64,000 nucleotides of DNA from Pseudomonadales bacterium. GTDB taxonomy: Bacteria; Pseudomonadota; Gammaproteobacteria; Pseudomonadales; Azotimanducaceae. A program made the position numbers and the translations under genes. Location of the stretch: assembly GCA_017642855.1 (NCBI GenBank), contig JAEPOO010000001.1, positions 901,072 through 965,071 of the forward strand, given 5' to 3'. Under the pieces are notes generated by a model, which made no database searches, was not told the DNA's origin, and saw only the letters and a program-made list of their open reading frames with translations. Shown one piece after another: positions 58,258-64,000 of the stretch (position 1 is the stretch's first letter; each line of letters begins with the position of its first letter).

Positions 58258-59880
58258 ATGACCAAAGAGCGGGACTTCGATGTGATTGCTGTGGGGGCTG
58301 GGTTCGCGGGTCTTGGCTTGATTCACTACCTGCGTGAAGCGGGTTTGTCTATTCAGGTGTTCGATAAAGCCTCCGACATCGGCGGTACCTGGACCTGGAA
58401 TCGATATCCGGGCGCAGCAACGGACAGCGAGGGGTACTACTACTGCCTCTCGTTTTCCAAGGAACTGCTGCAGGAGTGGACCTGGTCGGAACGATATCCA
58501 GGTTGGGAAGAAACTCATCGTTACATGCGCTTCGTTGCGGACAAATTTGATATGTGGCCGCATATCCAGCTCAACACAGAAGTCAGTGGAGCGGAGTTCG
58601 AAAAAGATAAGGGTCTCTGGCGGGTAAAAACTGCCGGTGGCTCCGAATACACCTGTCGATATTTCATAAGTGCGGTAGGCATGATCTCGGAGCCCAACAT
58701 TCCTGAGATAAAGGGACTCGGGAGCTTTAGTGGCCCCTGTTTTCATGCCGCTCGCTGGCCGCAAGAAGGTCTGGACTACGCCGGTAAACGTGTCGGCATT
58801 GTTGGTGCAGGCGCGACCGCCGTTCAGATGCTCCCTGTTATGGCGAAAACAGCGGAAAGCGTCATCCTGTTCCAACGTACGCCCAATTTCGTTCTCCCGG
58901 CGGTTCAGAAACCCATGACCGACGAATGGGAAAAGGAAATCAAAGACAACTACGACGAGATTCTCGCCAAGTGTCGTCACCATGTATTCGGTATGGCGTT
59001 TGATAGTCCGGTGGGCAGAACAGTAGAAGACACTCCGCCCGCAGAGGTTCAGAAGATATTCGAGGAGCACTGGCCTCGAGGCAGCTTCAGATTTTGTTTC
59101 GAAACCTTCGATGACCTGCTGACGAATGCGGATTCGAATAAAGCTGCAGCGGATTTCATTGCCAGCAAAATCCGGCAGAAGGTGAATGATCCTGATACTG
59201 CTGATCTGCTAACACCTAAAGGTTACCCGTTGTTCGCGAAACGGCCACCGCTGGATCATGGATATTTCGAAGCGTTCAATCGAGACAATGTGCATCTGGT
59301 TGATATCGATGAGCGGGAACCGTTGCAAGAGATTACCGAGCAGGGTATTCGAACGACGGAGAACGACTATGAATTCGATATCATCGTACTTGCCACCGGC
59401 TTTAAAGCGTACACAGGCGCCGTAGAAAAATTGGATATCCACGACAGCCACGGCGTCAGTTTGAAAGATAAATGGCAGAACGAATCAGCGTCGATCATGG
59501 GGGTTTGTATCGCTGACTTTCCCAACTTTTTCATGATCACTGGTCCCCAGGCGCCGTTTGCCAATCTGCCGACGTCCATTGAGCAGAACATCATGTGGAT
59601 TACAGATTGCATCGTAAAAATGGAGAAAGAGGGGTTTGAAGTCTGCACGCCGACGAAGGAGGCGGAAGAAGCCTGGTCAGATCACACGGCGGAAATCCAT
59701 GCGCAGACGCTGATGGCAGAAGGACACAAGGTAAACTCTTGGATGATGGGTGCCAATATCCCCGACAAGAAACCGCGGGTGCTCATCTATTTCGGGGGGG
59801 CAGATGTTTACTATGACCGCCTTCGCGAATCTGCCGATGGTGGATTCCCGGAACTCAAATTTAGTCGTATCGCTGGTTAA
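58258..59880 (+). CDS. Flavin monooxygenase, Baeyer-Villiger type
   Basis: FAD/NADPH-dependent monooxygenase of 540 residues. Two dinucleotide loops are seen: GAGFAG (13-18) and GAGATA (near 182). Between them is the type I Baeyer-Villiger fingerprint F-x-G-x-x-F-H-x-x-x-W-P (FSGPCFHAARWP, about 156-167), and GGTWTWNRYPGA near 42-53 is also typical. Such enzymes turn ketones into esters or lactones. Substrate unknown. A crotonase gene follows after 4 bases, which suggests a short catabolic unit. GGGAG is upstream of ATG 58258. Confidence 0.9.
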   Translation: MTKERDFDVIAVGAGFAGLGLIHYLREAGLSIQVFDKASDIGGTWTWNRYPGAATDSEGYYYCLSFSKELLQEWTWSERYPGWEETHRYMRFVADKFDMWPHIQLNTEVSGAEFEKDKGLWRVKTAGGSEYTCRYFISAVGMISEPNIPEIKGLGSFSGPCFHAARWPQEGLDYAGKRVGIVGAGATAVQMLPVMAKTAESVILFQRTPNFVLPAVQKPMTDEWEKEIKDNYDEILAKCRHHVFGMAFDSPVGRTVEDTPPAEVQKIFEEHWPRGSFRFCFETFDDLLTNADSNKAAADFIASKIRQKVNDPDTADLLTPKGYPLFAKRPPLDHGYFEAFNRDNVHLVDIDEREPLQEITEQGIRTTENDYEFDIIVLATGFKAYTGAVEKLDIHDSHGVSLKDKWQNESASIMGVCIADFPNFFMITGPQAPFANLPTSIEQNIMWITDCIVKMEKEGFEVCTPTKEAEEAWSDHTAEIHAQTLMAEGHKVNSWMMGANIPDKKPRVLIYFGGADVYYDRLRESADGGFPELKFSRIAG

Positions 59881-59884
59881 TACA

Positions 59885-60676
59885 ATGTCTGATCCCTATC
59901 TCTATTCCGTGACGAATAACGTCGCGACTTTCAGCATCAATGATGCGCCTTACAATCTGATGAGTCTTGAGTACATCGACCGTTTGGAAGAGCAGCTGCC
60001 GGACATTCTCGCAGATGAAGGCATCAGGGCCATGGTGTTTACGGGAGGAGGACTAGATCATTTTTCCGCCGGCATGAACTTGAAACAGCTGCCGGAGGGC
60101 ATCAAGCGCGCGGGAAGCCCGGAAGCATTTTTTGGCCAGCGCCATCGCGTTCTGGATATGATCGAGTCCGGTGGCACGCCGGCCATCGCAACTCTTTATG
60201 GTTTTTGTTTGGGTGGCGGGCTTGAGTTGCCGTTGGCGTGTCATTTCAGAATCGCCGCTGACGCGGGCGCCCAGATTGGGCTTCCCGAAATGGATCTGGG
60301 TAGTGTGCCTGCCTGGGGTGGTTCGGCCAGACTGCCTCGTACTGTTGGAAGAACCTACGCCCTTGATATGATTCTTCGCGGGAGAAAGATTGATGGTGCA
60401 GAAGCCTACCGCATTGGTCTGGTCACAGAGGTCCTTCCTGTTTCCGAATTGAAGTCGAGGGCTCAGGCGCTTGGTGAAGAGCTGGCGTCACAACCCCGAT
60501 TGGCAGTCAAAGCCATGCTTGATGCAATTGTAGGTTTTGAGACGAAAACTCAGTCAGAATCAATTGAAGACGAAATGAAGGCGGCTGCGTTGAATCGCGG
60601 CACTGCAGATTCAATGGAGGGCATGCGAGCTTTCCTTGAGAAAAGAAAGCCCGTTTTCAATCAATCCGAGAGCTAG
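59885..60676 (+). CDS. Enoyl-CoA hydratase/isomerase (second crotonase)
   Basis: Crotonase-fold protein of 263 residues. Oxyanion-hole segments: DHFSAGMNLKQL (about 58-69, where classical members have SGADL) and GFCLGGGLELPLACH (about 104-118), then LPEMDLGSVPAWGGSARLPR with a glutamate at the usual catalytic position. ATG 59885 lies 4 bases after the monooxygenase stop, so it is co-transcribed; the frame opens earlier inside that gene. Ends by sharing CTAG (60673-60676) with the DAHP synthase stop. Confidence 0.88.
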   Translation: MSDPYLYSVTNNVATFSINDAPYNLMSLEYIDRLEEQLPDILADEGIRAMVFTGGGLDHFSAGMNLKQLPEGIKRAGSPEAFFGQRHRVLDMIESGGTPAIATLYGFCLGGGLELPLACHFRIAADAGAQIGLPEMDLGSVPAWGGSARLPRTVGRTYALDMILRGRKIDGAEAYRIGLVTEVLPVSELKSRAQALGEELASQPRLAVKAMLDAIVGFETKTQSESIEDEMKAAALNRGTADSMEGMRAFLEKRKPVFNQSES

Positions 60677-61773
60677 GCGGCTGCCTCTTTGTCACTCGAC
60701 AGAGGTTTTCGCTCCGGCAGGTGGTCTTTCACCTTGTCACGCAGCGAGTGGATCATCTCAGCTGTGGTCTCCCAGCTCACGCAAGCATCAGTGACCGATA
60801 CACCGTATTCCAGATCCGCAAGATTGTCCGGGATCTTCTGATTTCCAAAGTTCAGATGGCTCTCTACCATGAGTCCAACAATCGACTGGTTTCCTTCAAC
60901 GATCTGGTTGGCCACATTGTTCATCACCAGTGGTTGCAGCGATGCGTCTTTGTTCGAGTTGGCGTGACTGCAATCCACCATAATGTTGGCGGGAATGTCG
61001 GCTTTAAGCAGCTGTTGCTCACAGATGCTGATGCTCACGGAATCATAGTTGGGGCGGCCGCCACCACCGCGCAGGACGATATGAGCGTGCTGGTTTCCTC
61101 GGGTATGAATCACTGAAACTTCACCCTGGTGATTGATGCCGAGAAAGCGATGCGGTGCTGATACGGATTGCAGGGCGTTGATCGCAACCTCCAGTCCTCC
61201 GTCGGTGCCATTCTTGAACCCCACTGACGAAGATAGGCCGCTTGCCATTTCACGGTGAGTCTGCGACTCCGTGGTGCGCGCCCCGATCGCACTCCACGAA
61301 ATCAGATCCTGCATGTACTGAGGTGTCACCGGGTCCAGGGCTTCCGTGGATGTTGGGAGTCCCAGCTCTGCCAGATCAACCAGCAGTTGTCTGCCTCGAG
61401 TGAGACCCTCAGTGATGTTGAACGAGTCATTCATGTTGGGATCGTTGATGAATCCTTTCCATCCCGTTGTGGTTCTGGGCTTTTCAAAATAGACGCGCAT
61501 GACCAGTAGCAGGGAATCGCTGACTTCCTCGGAGAGTTTCTTCAGTCTCTCCGCGTATTCCATCGCGGCACTCATGTCGTGGATGGAGCAAGGGCCGACA
61601 ATCAAGAACAGGCGTGGGTCTTGCCGCTTCAGTATGTTCTTGATGGCCAGTCGTCCGCTGGACACTGTTTTCAGTGCATGATCCGAAGCGGGAACCAGTG
61701 CTTTCAGTTTTTCTGGTGTCACCAGTGTTTCTTCACTTAACACGTTCAAGTCGTCCATTTGTACATCGTTCAT
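60673..61773 (-). CDS. DAHP synthase, class I (AroF/AroG/AroH family)
   Basis: First enzyme of the shikimate pathway: phosphoenolpyruvate plus erythrose 4-phosphate gives DAHP. The 366 residues contain GPCSIHD (near 61), the KPRTTTGWKG segment (near 98), and the metal-binding VDCSHANSNKD region (near 272). It belongs to the enterobacterial-type feedback-regulated isozymes, but I cannot tell which amino acid inhibits it. ATG 61773 is preceded by AGGA. Upstream lies a leader frame rich in Trp/Tyr/Phe and an intrinsic terminator, a candidate attenuator. Confidence 0.95.
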   Translation of the reverse strand: MNDVQMDDLNVLSEETLVTPEKLKALVPASDHALKTVSSGRLAIKNILKRQDPRLFLIVGPCSIHDMSAAMEYAERLKKLSEEVSDSLLLVMRVYFEKPRTTTGWKGFINDPNMNDSFNITEGLTRGRQLLVDLAELGLPTSTEALDPVTPQYMQDLISWSAIGARTTESQTHREMASGLSSSVGFKNGTDGGLEVAINALQSVSAPHRFLGINHQGEVSVIHTRGNQHAHIVLRGGGGRPNYDSVSISICEQQLLKADIPANIMVDCSHANSNKDASLQPLVMNNVANQIVEGNQSIVGLMVESHLNFGNQKIPDNLADLEYGVSVTDACVSWETTAEMIHSLRDKVKDHLPERKPLSSDKEAAA

Positions 61774-61814
61774 AAGGAAAGTCCTGTCTAACGTCGTCTA
61801 ACTTTTTGATGAAC

Positions 61815-61852
61815 CAAAAAAAACCCCGAGGGCTTCCGCCTGTCGGGGTTTT
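61815..61852 (-). terminator. Attenuator terminator before DAHP synthase
   Basis: On the minus strand AAAACCCCGA (61852-61843) pairs with TCGGGGTTTT (61829-61820), ten pairs, with an inner GGC/GCC helix in the loop; the T run continues to 61816. It sits between the leader frame and the gene (42 bases before the ATG), the position of an attenuator rather than of a gene end. Confidence 0.85.
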
Positions 61853-61885
61853 CTCAGGCGGGTGAACCGCCCAGGAATAGCTGAG
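61836..61885 (-). promoter_or_regulatory. Competing antiterminator and upstream hairpin
   Basis: CCGCCTG (61861-61855) is fully complementary to CAGGCGG (61842-61836) in the terminator loop, a 7-bp helix that interleaves with, and so excludes, the terminator stem. The same CCGCC can pair instead with GGCGG (61871-61867), extended by CTCAG/CTGAG (61885-61881 with 61857-61853). The three alternatives are what an attenuator needs; energies were not computed. Confidence 0.6.
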
Positions 61886-61889
61886 CGAT

Positions 61890-61994
61890 TTAGCTTACGA
61901 CGTAAAAGTAATAACCCAGCCAGCAATCACCTGCAGTTTGACCTGCTGGCGAACGGACCGGGTTGCTAAAGCGCTGGCTGAATTGGTTCTTCAT
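61890..61994 (-). CDS. Putative leader peptide of DAHP synthase
   Basis: A 34-codon frame that ends CWLGYYFYVVS: one Trp, three Tyr and one Phe within seven codons (residues 25-31), just before the stop at 61892-61890. This is the mark of a regulatory leader peptide sensing aromatic aminoacyl-tRNA supply. ATG 61994 is used here; in-frame ATG codons at 62009 and 62006 would add five or four residues. No good ribosome-binding site is seen, which is the weak point. The stop lies 38 bases before the attenuator stem. Confidence 0.6.
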   Translation of the reverse strand: MKNQFSQRFSNPVRSPAGQTAGDCWLGYYFYVVS

Positions 61995-62004
61995 AGTGCA
62001 GGCC

Positions 62005-62032
62005 ATCATAGACCGATGTGTCGGGATTGCAA
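62005..62032 (-). promoter_or_regulatory. Candidate promoter of the DAHP synthase leader
   Basis: On the minus strand TTGCAA (62032-62027), 16-base spacer, TATGAT (62010-62005). If used, transcription would start very close to ATG 61994, giving an almost leaderless start; a promoter further up may exist. The remaining 62033-62101 stretch shows no other feature I can support. Confidence 0.4.
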
Positions 62033-62101
62033 GTGACAATATGTACGCACGTCTATACTATCCGCGTCTTTTATTAGCCGCAGCGCGAGGGAGTAAGTGG
62101 C

Positions 62102-62866
62102 TTGGAGTATGAGCTTTCCATAGTGATGGTCAGCCTGCTGTTTCTTGTCGGCGTCATATCTGGGTTTATTAATACTCTGGCTGGTGGCGGCAGCATGCTG
62201 ACGCTTCCGGCAATGATGATGATGGGGATGCCCGCAGATGTGGCGAATGGCACCAACCGGGTTGGTGTCCTGGTGCAGTCACTGACGGGCGCCAAAGGCT
62301 TCAATGATCAGGATCGGCTCGACCGATCAGCCATTCTGCCAGTCCTTGTGCCGACGATCTTAGGCGCGCTAGTAGGGTCACTTTTAGCGTCATATATGCC
62401 GGTTTGGGTGCTTGAGCCGGTTCTATTAGTGTCCATGGTTTCGGTGGCGCTCATTATGGTTGTTCGCCCTGATACGGTTGCGCCACCCGAAGGCACGGAA
62501 CCGGTTAGATTGCAGGACAATCCTGCTGCAGGCATTCCTCTGTTTATGGCTGGCGTCTACGGCGGTTTCGTTCAAGCGGGTGTCGGTTTCATTCTGATCA
62601 CGGCGCTAGCGGGTGCTTTGCGCTACGACCTGGTGAGAACCAATGCCCTGAAAACTGTCTGTACAGGCATCTTTTCTGCTGTGGCCTTGGCAGTATTTGC
62701 GCTGCGGGGTCAGGTTTGGTGGATTCCAGGCTTTATACTCGCCTTTGGCAGCATGCTGGGAGCCATGGGAAGTGTGCGCTTTGCAATTAATGTCAGCCAA
62801 AACACGTTAAAATGGATGTTGTTTGTCATGGTAACGGCCAGCTGCGTCGGAGCCATCCTGATTTAA
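62102..62866 (+). CDS. TauE/SafE family permease
   Basis: Inner-membrane protein of 254 residues with about seven to eight helices, of the TauE/SafE (TSUP) family, whose members move sulfite, sulfoacetate or other organic anions. The paired family motif is seen as GFINTLAGGGSMLTLP (about 21-36) and VQAGVGFILITALAG (about 155-169), each followed by a conserved Asn-containing stretch (GTNRVG, RTNALK). Start TTG 62102 has GAGGGAG eight bases upstream; GTG 62123 and ATG 62126 are alternatives. Substrate is open; cysI in the same window is a loose sulfur link only. Confidence 0.87.
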   Translation: MEYELSIVMVSLLFLVGVISGFINTLAGGGSMLTLPAMMMMGMPADVANGTNRVGVLVQSLTGAKGFNDQDRLDRSAILPVLVPTILGALVGSLLASYMPVWVLEPVLLVSMVSVALIMVVRPDTVAPPEGTEPVRLQDNPAAGIPLFMAGVYGGFVQAGVGFILITALAGALRYDLVRTNALKTVCTGIFSAVALAVFALRGQVWWIPGFILAFGSMLGAMGSVRFAINVSQNTLKWMLFVMVTASCVGAILI

Positions 62867-62908
62867 CCACTCTGCTTGAAAAAGCCCTGAAACTGTCAAG
62901 AAACAGCT

Positions 62909-64000
62909 ATGAGTAGTACTGAAGAAAAGTATCCCAATAATTTTATTCGCAACATCATTGAGCAGGATGTTGCCGACGGTAAAAACGAAGGTGCCGTGAT
63001 GACACGGTTCCCACCGGAACCTAATGGTTATCTGCACATTGGTCACGCCAAGGCCATCTGTCTGAGCTTTGGAATGGCGGAAGAATTTGGTGGGGAAACC
63101 AACCTGCGTTTCGACGACACCAATCCTTTGAAAGAAAGTGTTGAGTACGTGAACGCGATCAAGCGTGATATCGAATGGCTGGGGTTCAAGTGGAAAGAAG
63201 AGCGATATGCCTCAGATTACTTCCCACAGTTGTATGAGTTTGCAGAACAACTGATTAAAGATGGCAAAGCGTATGTCGATTCACTGACGGCAGATGAGAT
63301 TCGTGAGTATCGTGGCACTCTGACGGAGCCTGGAAAAAACAGCCCGCATCGCGATCGTTCGATCGACGAAAACATGGATCTGTTTCGTCGAATGAAAGCT
63401 GGTGAGTTCGCAGATGGCGAACACATCCTGCGCCTGAAGATCGATATGGCTTCTCCCAACATGAATATGCGAGATCCTGCGATCTACCGCATTCGTCATG
63501 TCGAACATCATCAGACTGGCAATGAGTGGTGTATTTATCCGATGTACGATTACACCCACTGTCTGTCGGATTCGCTGGAAGGCATTACGCATTCGTTGTG
63601 TGATTTGAGCTTCGAAGCCCATCGTCCTCTCTACGACTGGGTGCTCGATGAGCTGGCCATGAATTGCCATCCCCAGCAGATCGAATTTTCTAGACTCAAC
63701 CTGCAGTTTACCGTCATGAGCAAGCGTAAGCTTCGTCAGCTGGTGGAAGAGGGCATCATAGATGGCTGGGATGACCCACGGTTGCCTACCATTTCAGGAC
63801 TCAGGCGTCGCGGTTATACGCCGGCTGCAATCCGTGACTTCTGCCGCCGCATTGGTGTCACGAAAAGTGATAACAATGTCGAACTGGCGCTGCTGCAGAG
63901 TGTGATTCGTGAAGACCTTGAGGATTCTGCACCTCGCGTGATGGGTGTATTGAAGCCTCTGAAGCTGGTCATCGAAAACTTCCCTGAGGGCGAAAAGGTC
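62909..64000 (+). CDS. glnS: Glutaminyl-tRNA synthetase, 3' end outside window
   Basis: Class I synthetase charging tRNA-Gln. The visible 364 residues begin [19 protein letters not shown] and contain the HIGH motif in [12 protein letters not shown] (about 39-50) and the KMSKS equivalent VMSKRK (about 269-274). GlnS rather than GltX is shown by [14 protein letters not shown] and by the long GlnS-type insert. It runs off the right edge with about 190 residues expected beyond. In pseudomonads glnS lies next to lpxH-ppiB and cysS; that link is broken here. Confidence 0.96.
   Translation, partial: MSSTEEKYPNNFIRNIIEQDVADGKNEGAVMTRFPPEPNGYLHIGHAKAICLSFGMAEEFGGETNLRFDDTNPLKESVEYVNAIKRDIEWLGFKWKEERYASDYFPQLYEFAEQLIKDGKAYVDSLTADEIREYRGTLTEPGKNSPHRDRSIDENMDLFRRMKAGEFADGEHILRLKIDMASPNMNMRDPAIYRIRHVEHHQTGNEWCIYPMYDYTHCLSDSLEGITHSLCDLSFEAHRPLYDWVLDELAMNCHPQQIEFSRLNLQFTVMSKRKLRQLVEEGIIDGWDDPRLPTISGLRRRGYTPAAIRDFCRRIGVTKSDNNVELALLQSVIREDLEDSAPRVMGVLKPLKLVIENFPEGEKV

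Noticed and set aside
58171..59070. 299-codon minus-strand frame opposite the monooxygenase
   Set aside because: Full antisense overlap with a gene carrying all family motifs; no ribosome-binding site or recognisable domain.
61893..61926. Alternative GTG-started 11-codon leader in another frame before DAHP synthase
   Set aside because: It contains one Trp and one Phe only; the main frame has the dense aromatic cluster.

Overview
The window is a gene-dense piece of a gammaproteobacterial chromosome, probably Pseudomonadales in the broad sense and perhaps a marine, heterotrophic lineage (the last point is inference). The evidence is the gene set (FimV, MiaE, AcnB, DedD/CvpA, PpiD, NfuA, NhaB, DUF934, DUF2970) and the gene order. 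From memory, tRNA-Pro/Arg/His/Leu, tig, clpP, clpX, lon, hupB, ppiD, mltD, rnhA, dnaQ, nudC, sohB, acuI-like, nhaB, cysI, metH, nfuA parallels one stretch of the Pseudomonas aeruginosa chromosome, and fimV-truA-trpF-folC-dedD-cvpA-purF parallels another. I see no insertion sequence, prophage, CRISPR array or rRNA gene.

Layout. 1-2.5 kb: a transporter cut by the left edge and a metallo-beta-lactamase-fold hydrolase. 2.6-7.3 kb: a tight minus-strand operon of enoyl-CoA hydratase, NUDIX hydrolase, sulfatase-superfamily enzyme and a phospholipase-D-type lipoprotein. 7.4-10.5 kb: chorismate synthase, a LysR regulator and aspartate-semialdehyde dehydrogenase. 10.6-20.6 kb: fimV, truA, trpF, trpB, trpA, folC, dedD, cvpA, purF. 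20.6-24.6 kb: MoxR ATPase, DUF58 protein and a TgpA-type transglutaminase. 24.6-28.6 kb: acnB, miaE, lpxH. 28.7-29.2 kb: four tRNA genes and a tRNA-His scrap. 29.2-37.7 kb: the protein-quality-control block tig, clpP, clpX, lon, hupB, ppiD. 37.7-42.6 kb: mltD, a methyltransferase, rnhA, dnaQ, nudC. 42.3-49.3 kb: an SCP2-like protein, a DUF2723 membrane protein, sohB, an acrylyl-CoA-reductase-like enzyme, nhaB and a CPA2 antiporter. 49.3-56.4 kb: cysI with DUF934, a 41-residue membrane peptide, DUF2970, metH, nfuA. 56.4-60.7 kb: an unrecognised solenoid protein, a Baeyer-Villiger-type monooxygenase and a second enoyl-CoA hydratase. 60.7-64 kb: DAHP synthase with a leader region, a TauE/SafE permease and glnS cut by the right edge.

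Functional themes. Aromatic amino acid synthesis appears at its first step (DAHP synthase), its branch point (chorismate synthase) and its tryptophan end (trpF, trpB, trpA). Sulfur and one-carbon metabolism is represented by cysI, DUF934, metH and nfuA. Most of the rest is housekeeping.

Most notable observations. (1) DAHP synthase is preceded by a 34-codon reading frame ending in a Trp/Tyr/Phe cluster, then an intrinsic terminator and a competing antiterminator helix: a candidate transcription attenuator. (2) The RNase HI frame has no ATG, GTG or TTG before its conserved first catalytic motif, so it probably starts at CTG or ATT. (3) The 3' end of tRNA-His is repeated 78 bases downstream as a decayed remnant. 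(4) A 600-residue envelope protein consists largely of about eleven degenerate 32-residue repeats. (5) Four convergent gene pairs overlap by exactly four bases at shared stop codons, three of them through the self-complementary tetramer CTAG.
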